Shown: positions 8,555-16,836 of the stretch, one piece after another | Layout of the letters: every line of letters begins with the position of its first letter | Position numbering within the stretch: the stretch's first letter is position 1 | Source of the DNA: Thiomonas delicata | Lineage (GTDB): Bacteria > Pseudomonadota > Gammaproteobacteria > Burkholderiales > Burkholderiaceae_C | Direction: 5' to 3' | DNA length: 64,000 nt | NCBI RefSeq assembly: GCF_900088825.1 | Contig: NZ_LT592170.1 | Location: 352,962 to 416,961 of the forward strand | The notes under the pieces: model-generated | Seen by the model: only the letters and a program-made list of their open reading frames with translations | Database searches by the model: none | What the model was told of the DNA's origin: nothing | Translations under genes and position numbers: made by a program

Positions 8555-9267
8555 GCGCCCGCTCCCTCGGAAGGAACCGCCGGGCCGCCCCAAGTTTCGT
8601 CGACCCCCACAGGGGTCGAGTTCGAAGCCGCCCGGCCCTGAGTGGGCTCAGGAGGCCACGCTTGCGGGTCTTCCGGCAGGACCCGGTCTTGCGCATGTGC
8701 GGCCAGGGCCTGCGACAGTCCGCGCGTGATCTTCACCATGTCGGCCTCCTCGCGCGCGAGACCGTAGACGGCGAGCGGGAAATCCAGCGGTTTCTGGATC
8801 GCCCAGATGGCCTCGTGATCCCCAGGCGGCAGGATGGCCGCCGGGTTGCCCACCGCGACCCAGCCGATGGGCACCGTGGAGCCGGGCGGCAGCACGGTCT
8901 TGAGATGCACCACGGCGTGGATGCGCACCTCGCTGCCCTTGCCGAGGTGCGCGCCATGGAACACGCCGGCACCGGTCGCGATGAACACTTCATCCTCGAC
9001 CGTGCAGCCGACGACATGGGCGTTCGGGCCGACCAGCACATGCGCGCCGAGGCGCAAGGCATGCCGCGCCGTGCTGCGCAGCACGGCGTTTTCCATCACG
9101 ATGCAGTGCTCGCCGATGTCGATGGAGCCACCTTCGGCAATGATTTGCGCGCCATACTGGATGCGCGCCCCGGCCCCCACCGCGACGCGCCCGCACAGCA
9201 CCGCGTTCGGCGCCACCCAGGCCGTGGGATGCACCGATGGCGACGCGCCCAGATGCTCGATCAGCAT
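8551..9267 (-). CDS. Left-handed beta-helix (hexapeptide-repeat) protein, gamma carbonic anhydrase-like
   Basis: 238 residues from ATG 9267. Hexapeptide repeats ([LIV]-G-x4 rungs such as IDIGEHCIVMENAV, LGAHVLVGPNAHVVG, LGKGSEVRIHAVVH) fill about residues 10-140, as in gamma-CA or acyltransferase-like proteins, which form trimers. A helical tail follows. The last 25 or so residues are encoded by a dispersed GC-rich repeat (8577-8655) also found at 21755-21832, so the C-terminus looks like captured repeat DNA rather than conserved protein. Its stop overlaps the SDR start. Whether it is a carbonic anhydrase is uncertain; metal ligands were not fully traced. Confidence 0.75.
   Translation of the reverse strand: MLIEHLGASPSVHPTAWVAPNAVLCGRVAVGAGARIQYGAQIIAEGGSIDIGEHCIVMENAVLRSTARHALRLGAHVLVGPNAHVVGCTVEDEVFIATGAGVFHGAHLGKGSEVRIHAVVHLKTVLPPGSTVPIGWVAVGNPAAILPPGDHEAIWAIQKPLDFPLAVYGLAREEADMVKITRGLSQALAAHAQDRVLPEDPQAWPPEPTQGRAASNSTPVGVDETWGGPAVPSEGAGA
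8577..8655. repeat. Dispersed REP-like palindromic element, copy 1 (inside a CDS end)
   Basis: It shares a frame of matching blocks with 21755-21832: AAGGAA, GCCGG, CGCCCCAAGTTT, then GACCCCC..GGGG, then a GCCC/GGGC-type palindrome. In this copy the central dyad reads GACCCC-CACA-GGGGTC. It encodes the C-terminal residues of the hexapeptide-repeat protein on the minus strand. Confidence 0.6.
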
Positions 9268-9475
9268 GAAGCTTTCTCCATGTTGTGCCGCATGGCGCCG
9301 CGTTGAACAGGAACCAGGAACGCATCGGCGCAAGGCCTGCGGCGCCTCGCACGCGGGATGGGCCGGCATGGGAAGCAGCCCATCCCCCTTCCCGCGAAAT
9401 GCCCGGCCATGATAGGCGGCAAAGCCCGGCCCGTGGCCGCAGCCCGGACGCAAGGCAAGGTGGTCGCGTCGTGCC

Positions 9476-9514
9476 TTGCCTGTTCTCACCGCTGGCCATA
9501 GACTGTTCATTTAT
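9476..9514 (+). promoter_or_regulatory. Former SOS promoter: -35/-10 and left half of a split LexA box
   Basis: TTGCCT (9476-9481), a 17-bp spacer and TAGACT (9499-9504) make a plausible sigma-70 promoter. The -10 overlaps CTGT at 9503-9506, followed by TCATTTAT (9507-9514), where the IS1595 element begins. Removing the IS and one target copy rebuilds CTGT-TCATTTAT-ACAG, a consensus-like LexA operator, only 15 bp from the radical SAM start codon. Today this promoter points into the transposase gene. Confidence 0.6.
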
Positions 9515-10607
9515 AAGGGGTATCCACTTAGCTCCAGTGAAGGCAGAATAGCTGGATGGATATCCAGACTTTAGCGCCAACGCCCGGAAAAGACTACCCA
9601 CAGACCTGGAACGAGTTCCTCGACTGGTTTGGCACCGAAGAGGCGTGTCTGACGTACCTGGAACGATTGCGCTGGTCCAGCGGATTTGTTTGCCCACGCT
9701 GCGGCTGCGCTGGGCAGGCCTATCGCGCCACGCGTGGCCGGCTGATGTGCCCGAGCTGCCAGCACCAGAGTTCGGTGACCGCCGGCACCATCTTCGACAA
9801 GACCCGCACGCCACTGCGCGTGTGGCTGGCTGCGGCCTGGTACCTGACCAACCAGAAGCAAGGTGTGAGCGCTTTGGGGTTGCAGCGCGTGCTGGGGCTG
9901 GGCAGCTACCAGACCGCGTGGACCATGCTGCACCGACTGCGTCGTGCCATGGTTCGCCCGGGCCGCGAGCAACTCAGGGGGTTGGTCGAAGTTGACGAGA
10001 CCTACCTGTCCATCACGGACAGACAAGCCCCCATCTCTCCCAAAGGGCGCAAGAGCAGCACGAGCAAGGTGCTGGTGGTGATGGCAGTGGAGATGCTGGA
10101 GCCCAAGGGGTTTGGCCGCATCCGCCTGCGCCGCATTGCCAACGATTGCGCCTCGTGTGTGATGCCGTTCGTGCAGGAGGTCATCGAGCCAGGCGCACAG
10201 GTGCGCACGGACGGCTCGGCCGCCTATCGGTCGTTGACGGAGTTGGGCTTCATCCATCAGCGCACGGTCATGCTGGGCTCCGATGTCCCCGCCCATGTCT
10301 CGATGGCAGGAGTGCATCGGGTGGCCGCTCTGGTGCAACGCTGGATTCTGGGCACCCACCATGGCTCGGTGCAGCCCGAACACCTGGATGCCTATCTGGA
10401 CGAGTTCGTGTTCCGTTTCAACCGCCGCACGTCCAACTCGCGGGGCCTGTTGTTCTACCGGTTGCTGCAACAAGCCGTCGCCACTGCACCGGTGACCTAC
10501 CGCGATGTGGTGCGAAAGGCTTGAATGTTTGGGTGACGGCCATAGAATGCATGTACTGGGTATTTATCCAGCATCCAAGCGTCACTGGAGCTAAGTGGAT
10601 ACCCCTT
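9515..10607 (+). mobile_element. IS1595-family insertion sequence, complete
   Basis: 1,093 bp bounded by perfect 26-bp terminal inverted repeats (9515-9540 and 10582-10607, beginning AAGGGGTATCCACTTAGC). The flanking direct repeat TCATTTAT (9507-9514 and 10608-10615) is 8 bp, as expected for this family. One intact transposase gene fills it. It is inserted in the core of a LexA box upstream of the radical SAM gene. Confidence 0.93.
9556..10524 (+). CDS. IS1595-family transposase
   Basis: 322 residues. An N-terminal zinc-ribbon is visible (FVCPRCGCAG ... MCPSCQHQ, about residues 45-75), followed by the DDE-type catalytic domain of the ISXO2/IS1595 group. Candidate catalytic carboxylates are in VEVDETYLS and VRTDGSAAY, and the C-terminal region contains LDAYLDEFVFRFNRR, typical of the group. 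The frame is intact and fills the element between its inverted repeats. Because the IS landed downstream of an old SOS promoter, its transcription may now be influenced by that promoter. Confidence 0.93.
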   Translation: MDIQTLAPTPGKDYPQTWNEFLDWFGTEEACLTYLERLRWSSGFVCPRCGCAGQAYRATRGRLMCPSCQHQSSVTAGTIFDKTRTPLRVWLAAAWYLTNQKQGVSALGLQRVLGLGSYQTAWTMLHRLRRAMVRPGREQLRGLVEVDETYLSITDRQAPISPKGRKSSTSKVLVVMAVEMLEPKGFGRIRLRRIANDCASCVMPFVQEVIEPGAQVRTDGSAAYRSLTELGFIHQRTVMLGSDVPAHVSMAGVHRVAALVQRWILGTHHGSVQPEHLDAYLDEFVFRFNRRTSNSRGLLFYRLLQQAVATAPVTYRDVVRKA

Positions 10608-10620
10608 TCATTTATACAGT
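10608..10620 (+). promoter_or_regulatory. Right half of the split LexA box
   Basis: The target duplication TCATTTAT (10608-10615) followed by ACAG (10616-10619). With CTGT at 9503-9506 it formed a complete LexA operator before the IS inserted. In the present sequence the left partner is CCTT from the IS end, so symmetry is lost. Confidence 0.55.
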
Positions 10621-10634
10621 AACAAGGTGCGGTC

Positions 10635-11825
10635 ATGCCGACCCGAATCATTCCCATCATCCCGGCCATGCCATCCGGTCACGGGCCGTCTTCGCGCAAG
10701 GGCCGCGGCACGACGGTGCACATCGCGCACCGCTTCGAGCGCGACAACCGCGACGTCTTCGACGACGGCTGGGCAACGCTTGGCGACGAAGCGCAGGCCG
10801 CCGACCAGGCCCCGCCCCCGGCCACCAGCGTCACCGAGGAACGCGTCAAGTCCATGCTCACCCGCAACACCTCGCCCGACATTCCCTTCGCCCTGTCGCT
10901 CAACCCCTACCGCGGCTGCGAGCACGGCTGCATCTACTGCTATGCGCGTCCCACGCACAGCTACCTGGACCTCTCCCCAGGGCTGGACTTCGAGACCAGG
11001 CTGATCGCCAAAGTCAACGCCGCCAGCGTGCTGGAACGCGAGCTGGCGCGGCCCGGCTACGCGCCCAGCCCCATCGCCATCGGCTCGGTGACCGACGCCT
11101 ACCAGCCCATCGAGCGCAGGCTGCGCATCACCCGCGCCGTGCTGCAGGTGCTGGGCGACTGCGCCCATCCCTACACCGTCATCACCAAGTCGGCCGGCAT
11201 CGAACGCGACATCGACCTCATCGCCCCGGCCGCGCAAGCCGGGCGGGCCTGGGTCAGCGTGAGCATCACCACGCTGGACGGCGCGCTCGCGCGCATCCTC
11301 GAGCCGCGCGCCGCATCGCCCGCGCGCAGGCTGCAGGCGGTGCGCGCGTTGAGCGGCGCCGGCATAGCCGTGGGCGTGAACGTCGCGCCCATCATCCCCT
11401 TCATCAACGACAGCGACATCGAGCACATCGTCGAAGCTGCCGCCCGGGCCGGCGCCAGCAGCGTGCACCACACCGTGCTGCGCCTGCCCTGGGAGGTGGC
11501 GCCGCTGTTCCGGCAATGGCTGGAGACGCATTTCCCGGCGCGCGCCGCGCGCGTGATGGCGCGGGTGCAGGACCTGCACGGGATCGAGGCAGCCCAACGC
11601 ACGCCGCATGTCGGCCGCACCGCGCGCGACTACGACGCCCGCTTCGGCCAGCGCATGCATGGCACCGGCCCCTGGGCCGACCTCATCCGCCAGCGCATCG
11701 CCAAGGTCAGCGCCCGCTTCGGCCTGCCGCGCGGCGGTCTGCCGGCCCTGGACTGCTCCGCCTTCCGGCGTCCGGCCGCATGGCAAGCGGTGGGCGACGC
11801 CCGGCAGGCGAGCCTGTTCGATTGA
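10635..11825 (+). CDS. PA0069-family radical SAM protein (spore photoproduct lyase-like)
   Basis: 396 residues. The motif CEHGCIYC (CxxxCxxC) near residue 95 binds the 4Fe-4S cluster of radical SAM enzymes, and the following YARPTHSYLDLSPGLDFE block is characteristic of PA0069/Rv2578c-type proteins, which resemble the SplB DNA-repair lyase. The start ATG 10635 has AAGG about nine bases upstream. From memory, PA0069 belongs to the LexA regulon in Pseudomonas aeruginosa, which fits the split LexA box found here. The IS1595 element now separates the gene from its own promoter, so its regulation has probably changed. The stop is 18 bp from the convergent pirin gene. Enzymatic function is unproven. 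Confidence 0.88.
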   Translation: MPTRIIPIIPAMPSGHGPSSRKGRGTTVHIAHRFERDNRDVFDDGWATLGDEAQAADQAPPPATSVTEERVKSMLTRNTSPDIPFALSLNPYRGCEHGCIYCYARPTHSYLDLSPGLDFETRLIAKVNAASVLERELARPGYAPSPIAIGSVTDAYQPIERRLRITRAVLQVLGDCAHPYTVITKSAGIERDIDLIAPAAQAGRAWVSVSITTLDGALARILEPRAASPARRLQAVRALSGAGIAVGVNVAPIIPFINDSDIEHIVEAAARAGASSVHHTVLRLPWEVAPLFRQWLETHFPARAARVMARVQDLHGIEAAQRTPHVGRTARDYDARFGQRMHGTGPWADLIRQRIAKVSARFGLPRGGLPALDCSAFRRPAAWQAVGDARQASLFD

Positions 11826-11843
11826 GCGCCGCCGGAGGGGCGT

Positions 11844-12779
11844 TCAAAAGCGCCCGGCCTGGTAGTCCTGCACGGCCTGCATCAGTTCCTCGCGGGTGTT
11901 CATCACGAACGGCCCGTAGTGCGCCACCGGCTCGTGCAACGGCTTGCCGGCAATGACCAGGAAACGCGCCGGCGTGCTTGCGGCCTGCACGCGCAACACG
12001 CTGGCGTCTTCGCCGCCGCGCAGGATGGCCATGCGGTGCGGGCGCAGCGCCGCAGCGTCGGCGCCGACGCTGCATTCGCCCTCGATGCCGTGCACCAGCA
12101 CGGTGTGCCCGGGCGGGGCGGTCCAGTCGAACACCTGGCCCGCGGGCACGGTGATGTCGAGGTAGACGGGCTCGGTCGGACGCGCATGCACCGGGCCCTG
12201 CACCGGCCGCCCATCGTCGCCGGCAAAGCTTCCGGCCACGACGCGGGCGCGCACGCCGTCCGCGCGCCGCACCTCGGGAATGCGCTCAGGCGCGATGTCC
12301 TGGTACGCCGGGTCGTCCATCTTGTGGGCCGCCGGCAGGTTCACCCAGAGCTGGAAGCCCCACATCAGCCCCTGCTCCTGCTGCGGCATTTCCTCGTGCA
12401 CGATGCCGCGTGCGGCGGTCATCCACTGCACGCTGCCCGGCGCGAGGTCGCCGCGGTTGCCCTTGTTGTCGCCATGGCGCATGCGTCCGGCCATCATGTA
12501 GGTCACCGTTTCGAAGCCGCGGTGGGGATGCGGCGGGAAGCCGCCGATGTAGTCCGAGGCGGAATCGGAGCGGAACTCGTCGAACAGCAAAAAGGGGTCG
12601 ATCAGCGCGGCCAGTTCAGGTTCGAGCACGCGCGTGAGCTTCACTCCCGCGCCGTCGCTGGCGGCGCGTCCGTCCACCAGACGCGCCACGCGCAAGAAGC
12701 CGGCGCCGGCTTGCGGCGACGGCGCCGGAGCGGCGAAAACGCCCTGCGAAATGGAGGGCATCGGGGTGGTGACAGACAT
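11844..12779 (-). CDS. Pirin family protein (bicupin)
   Basis: About 311 residues from ATG 12779, chosen because GGAG lies six bases upstream; a TTG at 12791 is possible. The pirin N-terminal cupin signature is clear: FLLFDEFRSDSASDYIGGFPPHPHRGFETVTYMMAGRM-type sequence with metal-ligand histidines in PPHPHRG, and the QWMTAARGIVHEEMP block. The C-terminal cupin ends with GKPLHEPVAHYGPFVMNT, also typical. Pirins are iron-binding proteins, some with quercetinase activity. A second, distinct pirin gene is divergent, 137 bp away. Confidence 0.9.
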   Translation of the reverse strand: MSVTTPMPSISQGVFAAPAPSPQAGAGFLRVARLVDGRAASDGAGVKLTRVLEPELAALIDPFLLFDEFRSDSASDYIGGFPPHPHRGFETVTYMMAGRMRHGDNKGNRGDLAPGSVQWMTAARGIVHEEMPQQEQGLMWGFQLWVNLPAAHKMDDPAYQDIAPERIPEVRRADGVRARVVAGSFAGDDGRPVQGPVHARPTEPVYLDITVPAGQVFDWTAPPGHTVLVHGIEGECSVGADAAALRPHRMAILRGGEDASVLRVQAASTPARFLVIAGKPLHEPVAHYGPFVMNTREELMQAVQDYQAGRF

Positions 12780-12916
12780 GAGAATCTCCAAGGCAAAAGC
12801 CCGTGGCGGGCACGATCATGTTGCATTATGGTGATTGATGACCATCCGCACCCAGCGCAAGGGCTTAGGGCCTGTTCACGCTCTGTCTGCATCCGCCGCA
12901 ACCGAGAACCCGCACC

Positions 12917-13810
12917 ATGACCCGTTCCAACGACAACCCGGCCATTCAGCACATCGATCAGGCCCACAACCACGACCTCGGCGGTGGCTTCGTCGTACGC
13001 CGGCTTCTGCCCGGCCACCCGCGACAAAGCGTCGGCCCCTTCATCTTCTTCGACCATTTCGGCCCGACAACCATCGCCGCCGGGCAAAACGTCGATGTGC
13101 GGCCGCACCCGCACATCGGCCTGGCCACGGTCACCTATCTGTTCGAAGGCGCCATGCTGCACCGCGACCACCTCGGCACCGTGCAGCGCATCGAACCCGG
13201 CGCGGTGAACTGGATGGTGGCCGGGCGCGGCATCGTGCATTCCGAACGCGTGCCCGACGATCTGCGAACCAGGGCATGGACCAGTCACGGCCTGCAGCTC
13301 TGGGTCGCACTCCCCCGGCAGCATGAGGAGGACCCGCCGAGTTTTCACCACGCCGCCGCGACCGACCTGCCCGCGACGATCCTCGGCGCCGTCCGCGTGC
13401 GCGTGCTGCTGGGCCGCGCTTGCGGCCTGACCTCGCCGGTACCCGTCCCATCCCCCATGGCCTATGCCCACGCCAGCTGGCGCGAAACCGGCCCATGGCG
13501 CATCACGGCCGACTACGCCGAGCGTGCCTTGTATCCGGTGCGCGGCACGCTCGACATCCACGGCACGGCCCTCGAACCCGGGCAGATGGCCCTGCTCGCC
13601 CCGGGTGTCGAGGTGGACGTGCGGGCCGAAGCCGGTACCGAAGCCGTGCTGATCGCCGGCGAGCCGCTGGACGGCCCGCGCCACATCTGGTGGAACTTCG
13701 CCTCCAGCCGCCGCGAGCGCCTCGAACAAGCCAAGGCCGACTGGGCCGCGCAGCGTTTCGCCACCATCCCCGGCGACGCCGTCGAGCGCATTCCGCTGCC
13801 CTTGCGCTAG
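12917..13810 (+). CDS. Pirin family protein (second copy, divergent)
   Basis: 297 residues. The signature blocks are present: GPFIFFDHFGP, VRPHPHIGLATVTYLFEG (metal ligands in RPHPHIG), NWMVAGRGIVHSE and, in the C-terminal cupin, IAGEPLDGPRHIWWNF. It belongs to a different pirin subgroup from the neighbour at 11844-12779, so the pair is not a simple recent duplication. The 137-bp shared upstream region should contain both promoters; no clear operator was seen. The function is probably a small-molecule oxygenase or an iron-dependent regulator, but this is family-level inference. Confidence 0.9.
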   Translation: MTRSNDNPAIQHIDQAHNHDLGGGFVVRRLLPGHPRQSVGPFIFFDHFGPTTIAAGQNVDVRPHPHIGLATVTYLFEGAMLHRDHLGTVQRIEPGAVNWMVAGRGIVHSERVPDDLRTRAWTSHGLQLWVALPRQHEEDPPSFHHAAATDLPATILGAVRVRVLLGRACGLTSPVPVPSPMAYAHASWRETGPWRITADYAERALYPVRGTLDIHGTALEPGQMALLAPGVEVDVRAEAGTEAVLIAGEPLDGPRHIWWNFASSRRERLEQAKADWAAQRFATIPGDAVERIPLPLR

Positions 13811-14027
13811 CAGTGATCGGCAGGGGCATGGTGAAATCGATACCTCTGTTTCGGAGTTTCCTTCCAGTCATGCGTGGTGAGTTTCAAGATCAATCCGTTC
13901 ATCCCTTTCAACTTTCGATACAGTCACGGCACGGTTCGGCCTCATGCGCATGAATACGAGTAAAGCGTTGCCCATCGCGCAGCCGTTTAACCAACCGATT
14001 TCTCGGTGAAAGCAAGACGACCGAATC

Positions 14028-14963
14028 ATGCGACTCGATCCGATTTCTCTAAGGCTCTTTGTCAGTGTCGTCGAGGAAGGGACCATCGCTGCCGCCGCCG
14101 AACATGAACATCTCGCCGCTTCTGCCGTCAGCAAACGACTCAGCGAACTGGAGGAAACACTCAATACCCAGTTACTGACGCGCAGCAACAAAGGCATCGA
14201 ACCTACGGCGGCAGGCTTCGCGTTGCTGAATCTGGCGCGAGGCGTGCTCCACAATCTCGATGAGATTTACTCGCAGATGCGCGAGTACTCAAGCGGCGTT
14301 CGTGGTCATATCAGGGTTTTTGCCAACATTTCTGCGATCACCCAGCTTCTTCCCGAAAAGCTGAAATCCTTCCTGGCTGTTTACCCACGGGTGCAGATTC
14401 ATCTGGAAGAAAAAATCAGCACCGTGATCACCAAGGCGGTGGCCGAGAACGCGGCGGATATCGGCATCTTCACGATGGGGCACCATGGCCATCACCTCGA
14501 GGTTTTTCCCTACCATGACGATGAACTCGTGCTGATTGCACCCGAGTATCACATCCTCGCGCAAAAACCATCGGTCTGTCTCGCCGAAACACTCGATTTC
14601 GATTATGTCGGCCTCCACACCGGCAGCGCCATCAATCATCAACTGATCAAGTCAGCGACGAAACTCGAACGAAGCTTGAAGCTGCGCATTCAAGTCACCA
14701 GCTATGACGCGCTCTGCCTCATGGTCGACGCCGGGCTGGGTATCGGCATCATTCCAAGCAATAGTGCGAAGCCCTATCTGAAGTCTTTGGCCATCAAGGC
14801 CATCCCTTTGAATGAGCCTTGGGCGAAGCGTGAATTGGCAATTTGCGTCCGCTCCTACGACGCGCTTTCCGTGGCCGCAAGAGTTCTGGTTGATCATCTC
14901 AAAAACAGCACTGATCCATGCCATAAGCCTGCCATCGCCTTTCGCGATGGCAGGCTCGCGTAA
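14028..14963 (+). CDS. LysR-family transcriptional regulator
   Basis: 311 residues. The N-terminal winged HTH (SLRLFVSVVEEGTIAAAAEHEHLAASAVSKRLSELE-type sequence, residues 7-45) is followed by a LysR substrate-binding domain from about 90 to 295. Base composition is clearly lower in GC than the DNA to its left, and this continues to about 16.9 kb, suggesting horizontal acquisition. It is followed by a decayed CoA-transferase and a lyase gene on the same strand, which it probably controls together with the MFS transporter. The effector is probably an organic acid used by that pathway. Confidence 0.9.
   Translation: MRLDPISLRLFVSVVEEGTIAAAAEHEHLAASAVSKRLSELEETLNTQLLTRSNKGIEPTAAGFALLNLARGVLHNLDEIYSQMREYSSGVRGHIRVFANISAITQLLPEKLKSFLAVYPRVQIHLEEKISTVITKAVAENAADIGIFTMGHHGHHLEVFPYHDDELVLIAPEYHILAQKPSVCLAETLDFDYVGLHTGSAINHQLIKSATKLERSLKLRIQVTSYDALCLMVDAGLGIGIIPSNSAKPYLKSLAIKAIPLNEPWAKRELAICVRSYDALSVAARVLVDHLKNSTDPCHKPAIAFRDGRLA
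14926..14956 (+). terminator. Hairpin at the end of the LysR gene
   Basis: A perfect 13-bp stem (AGCCTGCCATCGC at 14926-14938 with GCGATGGCAGGCT at 14944-14956) with a 5-base loop overlaps the last codons of the LysR gene (stop TAA 14961-14963). The following run, GCGTTTT, is short, so it may be a weak terminator or an mRNA-stabilising hairpin. Confidence 0.5.
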
Positions 14964-15079
14964 TAGCGTTTTACCCCGCCTGAAGCCCCATTCATACTGC
15001 GGCGTACGCGGTGTCGCGCCAGCCCAAAGAAGCGTACGCCGGCCATTCCGTTGTGGGGGACAGATGCTTCATTCAAGCA

Positions 15080-15473
15080 GGTCGAGCGTCATGAAACTGA
15101 GCGATTCCTCTCGATGAACTCGAAAGCATCGAGCCGCGAAGGAGCGTCGCCCTGTCGCGATAAGCCGGGTTTCGCGGCAATCGCGGGGTCCCTGGGTGGC
15201 CTGCGTCGCCTGGCGGGGTCCTCGGGCCGGCCGCCCGTGCGCATCGGCGATACGCTCGCCACTCACTGTATGGGGTGATTGGTGCGCTGCTGGCGATGCA
15301 TCCCCCAAGGAACTGGAGGCAAGCGGAAATATAACGATGTGGCGCTGTATGAAGCCGCCTTCGGACTGATGAAAAATCTCGTTCAGGAGTTCTTGGTTTC
15401 CGGTTATGTCTGCGCATGCGCGGGGGCCAGCTTGACGAGGTGTCGCTCGAATACCTCGCACCATCACGGCTGA
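15080..15473 (+). pseudogene. Decayed CaiB/BaiF (family III) CoA-transferase remnant
   Basis: Fragments of a CaiB/BaiF CoA-transferase are readable in shifting frames. The order is ERFLSMNS (like the FLS-N-NKRS motif), then RDKPGFAAIAGSLGGLRRLAG and RPPVRIGDTLA, then a frameshift to LYGVIGALLAMH, then back to YNDVALYEAAFGLMKNLVQEFLVSGYV and finally SNTS. Expected intervening sequence, including the region before the RDKPG block, is missing. An in-frame TGA at 15276-15278 and at least two frameshifts rule out a full product. It lies between the LysR and lyase genes, so it was probably the pathway's CoA-transferase. The stretch 14964-15080 shows nothing recognisable. Confidence 0.65.
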
Positions 15474-15510
15474 CTTGAAACAAACGCGTACAACGCAAAA
15501 AGGTTTTGTC

Positions 15511-16401
15511 ATGAAAAAAACAACCCAACTCAAGCACCTCCTTCGGGCCGAGAAGCTGCTCATCGCACCAGGCGCCTATGACGCGCTGAGCGCCAAGATC
15601 ATCGCGCAAGGCGGATTCGACGCCGTATATATGACGGGCTACGGCGCCTCGGCCAGCGTGCTGGGCGCACCGGATGTGGGTTTGCTCACGATGAGCGAGA
15701 TGCTGAAACGGGCGGGCGATATCGCCGAGGCTGTGAATATCCCGGTGCTGGCCGACGGAGATACCGGTTTTGGCAATGCCATCAACGTGAAGCGCACGAT
15801 CAGGGAATACGAAAAAGCAGGCGTCTGCGGCATCCAGCTCGAAGACCAGGTTTCCCCCAAAAGGTGTGGCCACATGCTGGGGCGCGAGGTCATTCCGATG
15901 GAGGACATGGTGCAGAAGATCAAGGCGGCCGTCGATGCGCGCCAGGATGATGATTTCGTCATCGTTGCGCGCACGGACGCTCGGACCAGCCATGGCCTGG
16001 AGGAAGCGCTGCGACGAGGGCTGGCGTACGAGCAGGCCGGCGCCGACGTGATCTTCATCGAGTCTCCCGAGAACGTGGACGAACTCAGGCGGATCAATGA
16101 GGCGTTTCCCAACACACCGACCCTCGCCAACATGATCGAGGGCGGCCGGACTCCGCTGCTGCGCGCCGATGAACTCGAGCGACTGGGTTTCGGGATCGCC
16201 ATCTACCCTCTCGGCCCGCTGTATGCCGCAGCGAAAGCGGTCGAGTCGTATTTGAAAGAACTCCGGACGGCCAAGAGCACGACCAACAAGGTCCACGACA
16301 TGATCACCTTTGCCGAGTTCAACGCGCTTATCGGTCTGGCTGAATACAGCCAACTCGAGGATCTGTACAAAACCAAGCGCCGCATCCCAACGCCTGAATG
16401 A
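15511..16401 (+). CDS. Isocitrate lyase / PEP mutase family carbon-carbon lyase
   Basis: About 296 residues from ATG 15511, chosen over 15475 because AAAAGG lies seven bases upstream. Family motifs are present: GAYDALSAKII, MTGYGASAS, DGDTGFGN, the lyase motif KRCGH with the catalytic Cys, IVARTDAR and MIEGGRTP. The Cys in KRCGH favours a lyase (2-methylisocitrate, dimethylmalate or similar) over a phosphonate mutase. Neighbours are a LysR regulator, a CoA-transferase remnant and an MFS carrier, which suggests uptake and breakdown of a branched or substituted C4-C6 dicarboxylic acid. The substrate itself is not determined. Confidence 0.85.
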   Translation: MKKTTQLKHLLRAEKLLIAPGAYDALSAKIIAQGGFDAVYMTGYGASASVLGAPDVGLLTMSEMLKRAGDIAEAVNIPVLADGDTGFGNAINVKRTIREYEKAGVCGIQLEDQVSPKRCGHMLGREVIPMEDMVQKIKAAVDARQDDDFVIVARTDARTSHGLEEALRRGLAYEQAGADVIFIESPENVDELRRINEAFPNTPTLANMIEGGRTPLLRADELERLGFGIAIYPLGPLYAAAKAVESYLKELRTAKSTTNKVHDMITFAEFNALIGLAEYSQLEDLYKTKRRIPTPE

Positions 16402-16786
16402 CGAAGGACTCGAAATTCCGCACAATGCGTCATGGTCGTGAGGGTCAAATGCACGACAACCCGCTGTGCACGCGCCTTTGTTCCTGTCAAAACAAATTTG
16501 GACACCGATTTCTGCGTTGGCAAGGCGGGTCGCATGCTTTTCCAGCAATCCCCGGTAAGGGCCATGGCATGAATCAAATCTCGACGGAGACATGCACCAA
16601 GTCGTCGGCCCACCACCGGAGACTCCGAGCGAGGCCGTTGCGGTCTGCTTCGCTCCGTGTTGTTCGAGCTTGCACATGGGAGATGCAAGCTGCCTCGTAG
16701 ACCGCCAACCGATTCAGTCAGCAGCGCGTCACTGAAGGTGCTCTCTCTGAATTTGGAACAACCCAAAGACATCAGGAGACAAGACA
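16402..16786. other. Intergenic region before the disrupted MFS gene
   Basis: 385 bp of mixed composition. Only the Shine-Dalgarno AGGAG at 16774-16778 for the MFS start at 16787 could be assigned. No credible ORF, terminator or IS end was recognised; short frames here do not resemble known proteins. Confidence 0.4.
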
Positions 16787-16836
16787 ATGGCTTCAATACC
16801 CGTAACTCCGGCATCGTCGCCACAGGATCTAGCTTC
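16787..16836 (+). pseudogene. Severed 5' end of the MFS transporter gene
   Basis: ATG 16787 with AGGAG nine bases upstream starts a frame reading MASIPVTPASSPQDLAS. It joins in frame to the sequence at 18305 when the IS4-family element and one 12-bp target copy are removed. These are the original first 17 codons of the transporter; they now run into the IS. Confidence 0.75.

Noticed and set aside
9453-9481. AGGCAAGG/CCTTGCCT hairpin upstream of the IS1595 element
   Set aside because: The 13-base loop and lack of a T-run make it a poor terminator, and it overlaps a better-supported -35 element.
15073-16677. 534-codon leftward frame opposite the lyase gene
   Set aside because: Antisense of the isocitrate lyase-family gene and CoA-transferase remnant; no protein motif.
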